Below are positions 1-13,026 of a stretch of 64,000 bases of DNA, piece by piece; position 1 is the stretch's first letter; every line of letters starts with the position of its first letter. The stretch is from positions 24,862,429 through 24,926,428 of the forward strand of contig OW285187.1 in NCBI GenBank assembly GCA_935421135.1, written 5' to 3'. Source of the DNA: Bugulina stolonifera. Lineage: Eukaryota; Bryozoa; Gymnolaemata; Cheilostomatida; Bugulidae. The notes under the pieces are model-generated. The model was not told where the DNA came from. It saw only the letters and a program-made list of their open reading frames with translations, and made no database searches. The position numbers were made by a program, and so were the translations under genes.

Positions 1-2279
1 CTTGGTTAAACTTGCTACTCATGAAATAGACTGAACCATTCACCTCATATCTGCAGTATCAATGTATAGTTATATGGACAGAGTAGACAGGCTACTCCTC
101 GACAGTAAGTTCATTCAGTTAATATATTCTGCAGATCATTTCATGAATCATTTCAATCATGTGAAAAAACATTTATGGATATTATAACCACAAATAGCAC
201 CATGATGCCAACAAACGCTTCTAAAGTAAGCTTTTACATTACACTAAACATTATCATAATATGCGATGCAAAGAGAATATATTTGATTATATAAACACAG
301 TTAATGAAGCTATGTAATATCCTGTATGACATACAAATGTACAATGTGTGTTATTATACACTACTACTTACGCAAACCCATTATCTATAATTTTCTGTAC
401 ATATTCGACAATTTCAGGGACATACTCGGTCACTCTTGTTAACATGTCTGGGGGTAGTATCTAAATATAGAACGTTAATTAAATACACAACATCGATTGT
501 GAAATAACATAAACAAACAAGAAAAACAAAAGAAATGCCATTAAATGAGATGGTATTTAAATATGGCTCTCACAAAAGAAGAAATTGCTTACGTTGAGAC
601 TCTCCATATCAGAAAAGAATTCATTCTCATAATGTTTTGGAAGGTCAAAAAATATGGCATTATCTGTAATATCTGGGCCGTACTTCTTATCCAGCCATTC
701 TGAGAGTGGTCCTTTTATCTCGTCTAATAGTTCCTACAGAAAACAATCTAGTTGAAAACCTGTTGTATCAAGGGTCATATTGGTGACCCAACCAACACAG
801 TGACCGACATAGAAAACAATACACTATCACACCTCATTGAAAGTAAATACTTATAAGAGAGTTTATACAAACTAGTTGTCAGCTCATAAAATCTTTGCCA
901 ATACAGCTTTATGTTAGTATTAAAATATAAAGTTAACGCTTGCAAAGACGCTAAGAAGAAAATATTTCCACTACATAGCTCTACTATGTTTATATTTTTA
1001 TAGAAATGCTATTGAACTTGTAATTGAATAAATCAATCCCTTTCCGTCATTTCCATAAATGGAAATTCGCACGATTCCACAGTAGTTTAACAAACACTAT
1101 TCAGACATCACATACCTGCGTACTCTTCACATTCTCTTCACTAAACGCAGAAATCTCTGCTACTTTATGCAGAGACTTCTCAGCTTCCTCAGCCTTTTCT
1201 ATGACTCGTTTCAACATGTCTAACTTAGCAGGGTCCGTTTCCTTTGCTAACACTTCTCTAAACTGTTCCATTGCACTTTTTACAACATCCACCACCTCTG
1301 GTAATGGCCTATATCATTGAAACATCGCATGGAGTGCATGTATATTATAATCACTATCAAATCTATGTCTTGTCTGTATTTTTTAGAAATGAAAAGATTT
1401 AATTGATACACAAATTATATGAGTAGATAACACAACAGCCATGTACTTACTGTTTTTTATTCTTGAAGTCGTCAAAGAGTTTATTTTGTCTGGCACGTTT
1501 AATGATTTTATCATCAACATCTGTGATATTCATGCAGTAAGTAACGTCATATTTAAAGTAATCCTGTAGAACTCGGCGCAGTATGTCAAAGGAAATATAT
1601 GATCTAAAAATGTATTTTGATTCAGCATACATTAAAATTAAACATAAATATAAGCAATTGCCGGAAATCATAGAAAACCATAAATTCAATTGAACAACTT
1701 TTTCAACTCACCTCGCGTGTCCCATGTGAGAGGTATCATATACGGTAGGTCCACAACTATACCACAACACCTGGTTACCATTTTGAGGCACAAATACTTC
1801 CTAAAGTATATAAGATATATAGCACATGTAACTGCGCAGTAAACATAGAGCTGAAAACATACATTGCGTTTTTGAGCAAATTCAACATTTGCGTTTCTCC
1901 TAGATCTCAACACTTTCAAAACCTTCGAGCTGTGTCAACAAGAAGCATTGGAACGATTTGCTCGCCAGAGATTGACTACTAAAAAAATTTGGTAAACTTA
2001 AACACATGAATTGTTGCACAGTGAATAACAACTGAAATACCATTTGCAAATCGCACTGCGCTATGCTTGCCCAGCTTGTTTGTCAAGGCTATAGTGTTAA
2101 CAAAAAACGCTCTCACGTGTTTCTAGCTTAATACAAAGATACATGCTGTTGCCATGGTAACAATTAGTTCTTTTAGCCTAGCTTACCTTGGATCTTGTAA
2201 GACTATTGTACAACTTGAGCTGTGGCTGATCAGCATTAGCAGGGGGAGCCCAAGAGCACAGCTTTCTCTTAGAAGTCAT
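1..2279 (-). CDS. CARS1: Cysteinyl-tRNA synthetase, cytosolic (N-terminal part, runs off left edge)
   Basis: This enzyme charges tRNA-Cys with cysteine in the cytosol. Exons in transcript order are 2279-2187, 1800-1712, 1603-1451, 1308-1116, 733-593, 460-372 and 50-1 (continuing beyond the window). All junctions are GT-AG and all phases agree, giving about 269 residues. The start is ATG at 2279, followed by [15 protein letters not shown]. Class I catalytic features are visible: the zinc-ligand segment CGPTVYD (Cys about residue 47), the HIGH-type motif SHMGHAR (56-61) and the conserved block [18 protein letters not shown]. Residues after about 110 match the insertion found in eukaryotic cytosolic forms. 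The KMSKS loop and C-terminal half are not in the window. The mitochondrial paralog is a less likely identity, because no targeting peptide is visible and the LYNSLTR start block is that of the cytosolic enzyme. Confidence 0.93.
2148..2161. promoter_or_regulatory. Candidate RFX X-box (GTTGCCATGGTAAC)
   Basis: A perfect palindromic match to the RFX X-box consensus (GTNRCC-N2-RGYAAC type). It lies in CARS intron 1, about 120 bases downstream of the CARS start codon. RFX factors bind such sites in animals, often at ciliary genes. CARS is not a ciliary gene, so the role is unknown. A chance match is possible. Confidence 0.35.
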
Positions 2280-2529
2280 CTTATCACAAGCTAACCTTCA
2301 AATTTTAGTAGGCTATAGAACATCTATTTGACTAGGAACATAATGATTGAGTGTTACTGTACTGTCATCATGAATACGATGTAATTATGAGCCAATATAG
2401 TAAGAGTGGTTATGCAGTTCAACGGTACACATATTTACATTCACAAAATGCTGTAGGCATCATACGCTATTGAGTACTGGGACAGCTATAAACCCATCAA
2501 ATCAGTTATCCAAATGTGCTAGATACATA

Positions 2530-2720
2530 TGTCTTGGTGGTGCAGTTGGTTAGGTTTACAGCATTGGCACTAGTAATCTGCAAGCACCTAGTTTGAGTCC
2601 CACTAATGGCTTCAAAGGTTTAGTCCCAAAAAAGGTTCCTTTGTGCCACACAATTGGACTACAACCGCTAGCATCTATGCTGTGGTTTCCACTACTCTAG
2701 CAACCAGAATAAAATGTGAG
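2530..2720 (+). mobile_element. tRNA-derived SINE-like element
   Basis: A tRNA-like head carries an A-box-like segment (TGGTGCAGTTGG, near 2538) and a B-box-like segment (GTTTGAGTCCC, near 2592) at normal tRNA spacing. It is followed by about 110 bases of non-tRNA body. The anticodon arm does not fold cleanly, so it is not called as a functional tRNA. The ends and target-site duplication were not resolved. A similar but inverted head occurs at 23050-23150. Confidence 0.5.
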
Positions 2721-2750
2721 AGATGATGTTTTGATATGAGATATATAGCC

Positions 2751-2856
2751 TACAGGAATATGTAATTACATTTTATTAAATATTTTAATTAATATTGTCA
2801 TAATAACTATAACACTTATTTAACATATTTTCAAAATGTAATTACATATTCCTGTA
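2751..2856. mobile_element. MITE-like element with 24-bp perfect terminal inverted repeats
   Basis: Positions 2751-2774 and 2833-2856 are perfect reverse complements over 24 bases (the left arm begins TACAGGAATATG). They enclose 58 bp of AT-rich DNA. The size and structure fit a non-autonomous DNA transposon or a fold-back element. No clear target-site duplication is seen. Confidence 0.5.
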
Positions 2857-5586
2857 CAATTTATATGTTGATGTTTAATTATAACTAACATCATACTTTA
2901 TTACCATTTCTACTTACTATTATTTTTATTTTGTTTTTAATTTTAATTATTATAATTGAATATATGCCTACATCGTGTCTATATAAATATAAAATAAATA
3001 ATGTATTTATATTAATAATTAAGCTATATTTATATATAGGCCTACATGTATAATAGAATAAGAATAAATACATAATATGACCAGGGTTATATAGTTGAAT
3101 GATTAACAATAACCAAACATGCAATTAATTCTACTCACTAACATATTCTTAGATTATTATATGTTAGTAGAATAATTGCATAATTATGATTGGGGATAAT
3201 GATTGGCTGTCGTTAATTATTCAAATTTATATGCCTGGCTACATTATATAATTCTTATTCTATCACAAGATAATCATTATAATAGCCTAATATATAACCT
3301 AATATAAATAGTGTAGGGCCCATATAGTATATATTCACTTATAATTTGAATTACTGATTCATAATTAATAACTCATTAATTCAAATTTGAAATTAATATT
3401 GCTATAATAAAAATATATATAACTATTATAAACATAATGCTTAATCATACAGATACATAACACAATCACAATCAATAACAATGACAATTATTTTATATTA
3501 TATTTATTATACATAATTATAATATTATAATAATTATATCATTATTAATTATTATTATACTACAACTATATAATTATTATCATTGTGTCACCTTCAGTTA
3601 TCTTTACACGCTAAATATTCTAGCTACAGCTATAGGGTATTGGATATCAGTTACTGCTATCATGGGTATATTTATATATAATTAATGTCCAGATGGTTGT
3701 GGTTCCTTATAAAATCACAATCAGGGAGTAGAAGTGTCTGATGTAAGGAAGAAAATGTTGTCACAGCAGCCACAAAACGGAAGAACCATGTTTTTCTACC
3801 TCCGGATCAAAGACATTGTCTTTCATTACGATGTTTTCTGGGCGCTAACTTTATTAATAATATATATTTACGCCATTATAAAAGCCGATAATTTATATTT
3901 CTATAATACAATAAAACCTGTTTGTAAATTAGCGAAAGAACAACTCCCAAGACTCATCAGTCATTAACGAGCTGACAACTCTAATAAGCTCACATTTCTA
4001 TCAATTCGATAAACATCTACAGTACATTGTACATTTGTACATGCAATTATTATAATTATGGAGCAGTGGCAATCAGAACATAAATATTAGTACAGTATCC
4101 TGTCTACAAGTTGCTTAGTGCAGTTCTACACTCTGTTACATACTTGCTGCTGCTGGTCACCACTTTTTCTTAGTAGTCGAACCAGTGCATCACCTGACCT
4201 GCAGTGTTGTACTACCTATAGTGATATCATAGAGAACTGCATGTAGAACACATCCTGCATTATACCAGCCTGTGAGTGTGACACAGGATACGTTGTCTCC
4301 TGGTACATACATGTATAATAATGTTGTATCAGCTAAGCCTAAATATTGGTTGTATTGTCCTGTTCAGTTCAGGTAGGTTTCTGTTGCAGGTTCTATAACT
4401 TTTATCTAATTGACTGTATATACAGCAAAACTTCTAGACTATAAAGCATTGAACATTGAACAAATGTCATAATAGGTCATAAAATGTTTGAGTTGCTATA
4501 AGCAGTAACATTGGCAGTACATCAAGCATTGTAGGACAAATCATAACATTGGGTAGTATATCTCTGGTATGTGATATAATGGGTTATGCTTATATAATAG
4601 TATTTGCCTCTACATGTAAGTCCAAATCATTCACTGTGCATATAATTATTACACGATCAGTACCATCGTATCAATGGAAAGAAGACAGGCAAAGGCGGTT
4701 ACTCTAGAGGAGGTTTACTATCTAAGTACAGTAGCTACAGCAGCAAGATACACTAAACTCCATCATGTATATACATTTAGATGCACGTGATACGATATAT
4801 TACATGTATGCCAAATGTTATAGATGATTCTCGTGCAATTAATTATAGTGTACATATATATCATGGATATATAAGATTGTAGGAATTAAGATAGCTCAGT
4901 ATAAATGACCAAACTTGTAATATTAATAAAATTAATGTAACTTAACTTGTAGAATATAATAATTAGGATTCATGGTTTATTATCATAGTAGGTTTACAGT
5001 CATGATTATCACAAAATATTCCATAGTTTGTGTTTAGTAATATAATTTTATTTATGCACTTTTTAAGAGTATTATGCAATGGAAAAATATTGTTAAAAAA
5101 CCGCTCGTAAAAAGATTCTTATTATTGCATGAATTGGAAAAGTACATAACAATAGCATGTGAATAAAATATAATGTATATTCAGTATTAGTAATGTATGC
5201 TCCTATGGCTATCTCCCAGATGCACCGATGGGTTGTCATTGTCAAACACCAAAACAGTACACTGTTAGCAGATTGAGTAATACAATATCACGTTAACATA
5301 ATGTAGCAAGAAAAAGGGAATAAGTAGTTTTCTGGATAGAAAGATTTGCAGATTACACCCAGTAAAAGCAATAAATATAATTATTATAAAAATAAAACAT
5401 TATACTGAAAAACACAAAAGGAATGGTCAAATAGAAACAATTGGTACAACTGATTAGTGAATTGCTATCCTGCAGTTGATCTAACTGATTGCATAAAACT
5501 GATTGTAGTGAGATAAATTCCAAACTAAAAATAGAAATATGTAATACTCAAACAGTCGGAGTCTCACATTGTGATAGTCACATCAC

Positions 5587-8500
5587 CTATTTTTTAGGAG
5601 GCTTTACAATTAGTGTAGCCTTCTGACTTCTGTTAGTGAAATTGTTGTTCCGTGAACAAGTGTAGTGATACGTTCCAGACTTGACCTTCATCAATGGACC
5701 TTCATAGGAAGCGGGTGCATTGTCTAGTAAGTTATTTATTGCACCCTTACGATCAACACTGTTTTGGCCACAATCTTGTGCCTTCATGCATCTAAAAGAT
5801 ACACCAATTACAAATTAAGTAAGAATGTAAGTGATGAACAGTGAAATAGTAAAACACAAAGTAATTATATAATCATACAATAACTTATATTATTTTGGCA
5901 AAATGTGTAACCATTCATACTGAAAGATAGCTAAAGCTAAATTCAAATCAGGGATACACAACTTGCTTCATACACGAAGAGACTACATCTATAGTAACCA
6001 ATGGATACCATATAAGACACTTTGCATACACGTACCGAAAGTAACCAGCGGACGCCATGTTAATTGCGAGGTCTTCACCAGAAGGCATTTTATTTCCTGT
6101 TAGCGTGTATGGTGACCATATCACTTCAGACTGACCCCACAGAGTTGACTGCGCATATGGTACTGGGAAATTTTCGGACAACTCCGCTAGTTCCACAACG
6201 TTACTCCTATCGGTACCTAGTTACAGAATGACAGGATATAGTACAGGTGCGGACAACCACATGTATAGACTGCAATTTATATACCAGCTCGAGAATGACG
6301 CCCAGACTGAACTATTCCTCATCTTTCTAACTAAGTATAATAACAAAAGTACAGAAAGCTATGGTAAAAGGATTACAAGATCTCTATAGAGCTACATGTA
6401 TATTATGAATGTAAAGTAGGTTTTTAAACAAACGGTCATAACAAATAACGAGCAGAGTGCATTTAAAGGAGTTTTTTTCAAATAGGTCGGTTTGGAATAA
6501 AGATGACATAATTTGATCTTAGCTACCTACCTCCACGGCCCTCTCCAGCGTCACCTGTTTGGCCGTCACCGCCGGGGTTATTGTTGTTGTGAGTATTTGA
6601 ACCTGTCCACTGAAAGTGGATCAAATCTCCTTCATTGATCTCTAATGTGTTTGGAGCAAAGTCATACTCAACAGCAGGGTAAACCTAAAACATACAAGAG
6701 AACCGTATAAAAAGTGCCATCCATGTCAACTACACAGTCTTGCACAATCAAACAAAACAAAATAAATTATCTGAATAGTGACTGGAAAGAGTAAGTAAAT
6801 TTCGTTAACATGTACAATATTGAGAGTTGCTAAAATTGTAGTACCTGTTCGTAATATACATTGTACTGAAAGCTGTTTATGTAAGCATTGCGATTAATCA
6901 AACATAATAATGTGATGGTACAGGACATTTGTATACGACTCCAACTCCCGGACGAAGCTCCATCGCATCTTAAGTGCTCAGTAGTTGTTATAGCGCTACT
7001 CATCTGACACTCACATTCTCATAATTAGTGTTCGTATACTTACCTTTAGCTGTATTGCATGTCCAAACCATTAATTACTGTTTATATACGTGTCTCCATG
7101 TGTTCACACTCACTACTTATTCATGTATTGTTCCACTATATAACTGCATAGAACTGCATGAATGTTACTAAGTCTTTTTAATACCTTTTATACCCATGTA
7201 CAGAGGCCCGACCTCTCAGAATCCATTGATATTCATTTTGTACATGAATTGGACCATTATAAGCAACTTTTGTAGAACCTGACCTATTTTGGGTCGGCCG
7301 TCGGGCTTCCGGCGGCCATCTTGTTGCGCAACTTCCGGACGACCACACGTCGTCTTTTCCTGACGTCACGTCGGCCGGAAGTCCTTATACTATATAAAGG
7401 GCACTGTTTTACTGTTCATTGTCTCAGTCTACACTTGGCTTTCAATAAAGACACATCTATACTTGATACAGGGACTTTCTCTTCCTTTTACTAGGTCATT
7501 CGCTTAGCGAACCGCCTACTAGGTCGAACTACTCTCTTTCATTGTATAGTCTGAAGGTCGGACTTGAGATCAGATGGGTCGTCTTTGGTAGTATTTGGGC
7601 TACTGAGACCGCTCGATCTTTCATGTAATGCGAAGTCCTATTACCACTCATAGGCACTTCATTTCTGGGTCGATAGTCGTCCAAGGACGACCGCACCAAA
7701 TCACAGAAACCATTACAATAATGCATAAAACGGTTTATAAAAATGGATGAATTATCTATACAAGTTATATATTCCACAACCAAACATGTCTGACCTGCAC
7801 GATGTTTCCCCTCTTTCCGCGCACATTTATATTATGTATAGTCTCTGCCTGAGCGGCGGCAGGACGAGGTTTCATCACAAATGGATGACTTCTGTCTTGG
7901 AATGTTCTGCCAAACTGAGCTGTATTGATTGCTAATCGCAATGGAGTGACATCGGCTCCAATATTAACATAAGGGTTCTGCTGCACAGGTGGGATAACTC
8001 CTGCTGCCCTATAAATATGCAGTTTTTGATTGACTAAGACGATAGGAAAATCGATACTATAAACTCTGGCGGAGATATCAGATTGTAAACAGGTTGCTCA
8101 CAAAACTCTAGTGATTGATAACTGGATGATTTGAAATTGGGGGATATTGCGGGTGTTAAGATTAATCCTCCAATTTGGTGTTTTACTGAAACTGTGTTTT
8201 GTAACTTTTATGGAATTTGTCAGAATGTTTGTGGAAGTGGGACACCATTATCAGTGAGTCACAGATCGTATGTTTGCTCTGCTAGCAGCAACAATGATAG
8301 AAGAGGAAGGCTATGTAATTCAGTTTATGGCCACTATTAGTAATGAGTCACATACCACATGTACATATCTAATGATACATCATGACTGTCATGTATAACA
8401 GTGTATTTGATAGTAAATGTTTTTTGCATGTTTTTCAACCAATCACTGAGGGATGTGAATGTTATGGAGAGTAATTGATTAATGGTAACAGCAGACAAAG

Positions 8501-11500
8501 CCAAATACTTCATAAATATAAATTAAGTTGAATCATGAGGAGTCAATATTATCACTATATATACATGCACAAGGAGAGTACTAAAATACCATCAAAAATG
8601 TTAAAAATAATCAAGGAATGGTGAATATTTATGTAAATCACAGGATATCATAGAACAACAATTTCTGATATCACAGCTGAAATATGAATCAAGGCACATG
8701 ACTGAGATGAATGGTTGGTATAACTTACAAGTCCTTATTGGAGCTGGCATCTGTAGCCCAGGGATTGTAGTCGTCGGTAGATATGTTGTATCTGTTCAAA
8801 ATATTACAATTCTCATTCAGAAAACACATATATTGTTATACAACATGTAACATTCATCTGTGTTTATCTACAAGTTACTAACTACTAGGTTCTCAAATGC
8901 TTTACCCATATGGAGCTTCAGATATAAAATTCATTAATCGATTACTATACTATATGTCTGTCACTAAAACCTAATAAACACCTAAAGCAGTTATAAGAGT
9001 TATTGAGTGATTTACATCAACTGAATGTACATGTGCAATCATGTCCCACTTTATACAACATGTGGTATTAAACCATGACAGACATGATGTCAAATAAATG
9101 TATGGAAAAAACAATTTTATATAAATGTTTAGCACAGCATGAGAGAGTGCATCATCTAAAGCAGTTTTAGGAATTACTGGGCTAGTTACATCAAGTGAAT
9201 ATACAATGTGAGAGTGCAACTCCTTACCTCAATCTTATAAAATACTAAAGATGATGACTCTGTAAAATACCTTTCCATAAATCTAATTTACTGATCCAAT
9301 GACTTTCTTCTATAGATTAGAAACCCTTTCCCACTTAGTGCAAGTGTGTACCACTCCACTATACTCTACCATTAGAGTGAGTTATATAAACTCTTTTGAT
9401 AACCATCTGATCACGTATTCTTAGCTCAATATACACTAAATAACTTTCTTTAGAAGAGTAAGAATGAACTTAATGCAATTAGATAATCACCTCATTCTAA
9501 AGACGCATCTCTTTTCACTGTTTGATGGGAAATAGGGCATTTCCCATTTATAAGTGTTAGCTGCGCCACCTCTGCCATTCCCCAGGTGATTTGATCTGAG
9601 AAAAAGTTGACGCAAATCATTAACTTTATGAATACTAGTCTAGTCACATAAGAATATTCAAACAATACCATTTATTTATTATGTTTAACACATTTACTTA
9701 ATAAATTGCGTATTGTTCAGTGATTTCAAATACTATTTAGATCACATTAAATGAAGTCTTATCTATCATGATATGTGGAATTTGATAAGGACATTGTTTT
9801 GTAAAACATAGATCTATTATGAAAACTTGTTGAAGAGGAGATTAAATAGTAGATAAGGCACACTGACGCTCCACATTAAAGCTGTCTGACCTGCAGGTAT
9901 GCAATTGCTCCAAAGTTCAATATTTAGGGTAGTTATAAAACGAAACTATGGCATTGGGTGCAAGTGCTTATGTAACTATACATTAGTCACCAATAGTCAA
10001 AGACCTTGGATTGACGCAGTCAGCCGATGCGTTTAGTAAGAACCTTATATTAACTGCACAAAAATGGGAAGTTGGGAGGGGGTAACTAACCACAACATTT
10101 CCCTCAGTATTTTGTTCTCTGATATGAGGTTAGAGAAAGCAGGATAGCAGCAGCAACATAGTTTTGACGACGGCCATGGCTTAGTAACCAGCACAAGGTT
10201 GAACCGATCAATAAACTAAAGCCATACCTGCTCCAGGGAGCTTGTTGACAATCCAGAGCTGGAGGCAGTATAAGACATTTTTCTGCAATAATAGGATCTA
10301 TATCGTATGGATCAAAGGGTACGGCCCACTTGTATGTCACTTGAGGTGTGCTTTTCCTTTCACAAGCAGCTTTAGTTGTGGCAGCTAAAAGTAACCATAC
10401 ACTCACCATCATGAAATAATTCTCCGTACACGATATACGAGCAATCAGTTCAACAAATATATTTTAAACTATATTAAAAGCTGTAGTGGGTAGTATAATT
10501 GTCATTGGGATATTATAAGAAGCAAAAATTACATGTATTAATAATACAATGAATAAATATATAAATTAGTAATAAACACAAGAGGTTAGGCCCTACGTAG
10601 CAATACAACATTTTTCGACAAGTTATAGTAAATATACAATTCTAACATTTCCCAATCCTGTGACTAATACTAAACAACACAAGTTGTATAAAAATCTACT
10701 TACTTGAATCCTTGTCAATGTAATTGTAAAATTCGACCCATTGATTGCCATCAGCGACACAACTTTCAGGATTGTTATGTTTAGAGGAATGTGTCCTCCT
10801 GTTTGTTCCTTGATAGTACTCCACACACTCCCCGTAAGCTCGGCTATTGAAGCTGTTCTCCGTGTAAAATCTAAAATAAATGCAGAAGCAACTGTTGAAT
10901 TCTATTAAAATATTTCCATTCGTATGATATCTATTATCATGTTATCAATCGATCAAACTTAAATTGAGAAAATAACCGAAGTAAAACCAAACTAAAATCC
11001 GATAGTTAAAGTCTGCATCTACTATCTATCCATGTGATAGACTTAAAACTATCTGACTCACACTCAATCATCATATTAGCCAATCAGAAAGCAAATATCA
11101 CCATCAGTGTAGAACTAGCAAGATCTGTTAAAATAAAACACTGCTGCAAAGCTGAAGGTATTTTGAGTGTCACTTCATTTATACTGGATACATTTCAAAT
11201 CTCAGAGCCTGGCAGAAAAAATTTAGCCTTATGGGTTAGTTAATATCTTCAGACAAAGCAAATTATCAGCTGTGTCTTTTAAACATTAAAAAACCAAACC
11301 AGTCAGAGTTTTGAGTTACACCTAACTGTTTAAAATTAGCTTTGGTTTACTTATTCTTACCACCCACATCAAAGTAAATTTGCGTTTGTCAAAGGTTTGC
11401 AAGACAAAAGCCAAGTAGATTCAGTTAAAAAAACCAAAGCTACGAAGTGCAGTGTTTATTAACCCTTATATGCCACTCAGCTCAGCAGCAGGCAAATAAA

Positions 11501-13026
11501 TGTAGGAGTTACAGCTACATGGACTACAATCATGTATAATGGAACACAATACCAACATACTCGCACATAGAGGTGTTGTCTGTCAGTACAGCGATGTCTA
11601 CCCAGGGTGTTGGGTGCCAGTAAGGATAGTAATCTCTTTCTTCTGGACACTCGTAACCATAGCGATTGCCGTTAGGATTCTGTCTAGTGTAGGTGGCAGC
11701 ACTGACCCCTTGGCCATTATCATTCTTTAAGTTCTGATCAGCGGTGAACAGACCTAATAGAGTAAACAGATACGACTCTCATATGATGTGACATGCTATG
11801 TTCTATTTAAAATAGTGCCATACTGAGGTGGGTTGTATAACAGAAAACAGGCATCATTTTAGGGTAAGATTTGATTGACAATATTTTTCAGTCTAACATT
11901 ATTAGAATGAAAAGATGTTAATTACAAAAACCAAATCACACGCACGACTAAAGTAATATGTGGATGACACTGTTACACTTTACAGAATAACTAGGGATCC
12001 AGTGTAGTTACCTTTATTTCTCTCTCTTGTATTACACTTGTCATACCAATCCCATGGCTCATTCACTCCGCGGTCAGCCTGAACATTATTATTCTTCCTT
12101 TGCAGTTTAGCTGCAAATGCTTCCTGTCGATTACGATTTCTATACGGTTGATAGTTTTGGGTGCCTGTGTTCCCACCTGGTCGGATTTTATTATCGTCAT
12201 CTGAAAACATCAAACGTTGAACAGTAATAAATAACCCAAATTACGATTGAAATAAAGTAGACTATCATGCAGTCATTTACACAATGCGTTTAACCAACGT
12301 TGCATACAAGTAGGCCTACATGTAACTGATGTATATAAGTATTACAGTGCGTAATGTAAAGATAGCTTTTAAAAAGTCCTCACTTTGTTGGATAGTTTCA
12401 TCTTGGCACATGTATTGTAAAACCAGATTGCAATTCTGCTTATGAGGATCTGAGTCCTCGCTCCCTCCACAGCCATGCTGATTAGTCCATTCAATATCCA
12501 TGTATGACTTTCCCTCGTTACTGCTCATAAAGTGACGCTAAAACAATATAACAATGCTCAAGATTGAAGTAATAAAGTTTTATCTCTCAGTTAATACATA
12601 GGCCTACACAGTTCAGCAGTGAACATAACTAATGAATTTTTCTTTCAAATATTATACCATGTAAACCTTAGCCACTCACCATCTGGTACTGTAGAGCAGG
12701 ATTATTTCCTGCTGCATTATCTGTTCGATCCCCAACGTTATAGCCGCCTCTATTGTTATTCTACAAGACATTATAGTTGTACAGCTTTGAAAATTTAACT
12801 AATTGTATGTGGCATAACATTTTCTAAGAAGATTGAATTATATAACTAGAAAAGACAACGAGTAACATTTGAAATCGCCTACCTGTGAGTCGAACATTCG
12901 ATTGGCATTATTACGATTTGCTGAATTTTCATTTAGTCTGTTATTGCTCCCTCGAGGTACATGCAGATACACATCGCCGATAGTAACTTGAACACAAAAG
13001 CAAACTACAATCGCCAGTCGATTCAT
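5587..13026 (-). CDS. DD3-3-like secreted protein (gene A)
   Basis: A 668-residue protein of the family named after Dictyostelium DD3-3; its biochemical function is not established. Exons are 13026-12883, 12760-12680, 12537-12384, 12200-12012, 11753-11561, 10870-10704, 10384-10228, 9595-9491, 8791-8729, 8008-7795, 6684-6531, 6216-6036 and 5791-5587 (stop TAG). Together they are 2007 nt with all phases consistent. The N-terminus is a signal peptide ([17 protein letters not shown]) followed by the family block [12 protein letters not shown] and NRMFDSQ. Other conserved blocks are [25 protein letters not shown] and [13 protein letters not shown]. Residues about 490-660 look cupredoxin-like: a strand with [14 protein letters not shown], then [14 protein letters not shown] (Cys about 646). 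This is my inference. The protein ends just after this domain with no membrane segment, so secretion is likely. It is the divergent neighbour and paralog of gene B. Confidence 0.88.
7200..7530 (+). mobile_element. LTR-like / promoter-like insertion in a gene A intron
   Basis: This CpG-rich block stands out from AT-rich surroundings and lies between the gene A exons at 6531-6684 and 7795-8008, in antisense orientation to the gene. In plus-strand order it has a YY1-like GGCCATCTTG near 7313, a TTGCGCAA C/EBP-type palindrome near 7324, ETS-like ACTTCCGG and CCGGAAGT, a perfect CRE (TGACGTCA, 7361-7368), a TATA box (TATATAA, 7391-7397) and AATAAA (7444-7449) about 50 bases after the TATA box. TATA followed closely by a polyadenylation signal is typical of an LTR (U3-R-U5). 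No reverse transcriptase or second LTR was found, so a solo LTR is the best guess. The ends are approximate. Confidence 0.4.

Larger units (their letters stand above)
2280..5586. other. Intergenic region between CARS and DD3-3-like gene A
   Basis: No convincing gene is seen. The segment holds a tRNA-derived SINE-like unit (2530-2720), a short inverted-repeat element (2751-2856) and a very AT-rich stretch at about 2860-3600. A 77-codon open frame at 3734-3967 begins with GTG, has no ATG, and resembles nothing I recognise. It was not called. The CARS promoter should lie at the left end, and the 3' UTR of gene A at the right end. Confidence 0.6.

Noticed and set aside
1101..1295. Stand-alone 64-codon protein
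   Set aside because: It is the main part of CARS exon 4 (1308-1116), not a separate gene.
3734..3967. 77-codon frame with a hydrophobic segment
   Set aside because: It starts with GTG rather than ATG, no homologous family is recognised and no splice context is visible in this AT-rich region.
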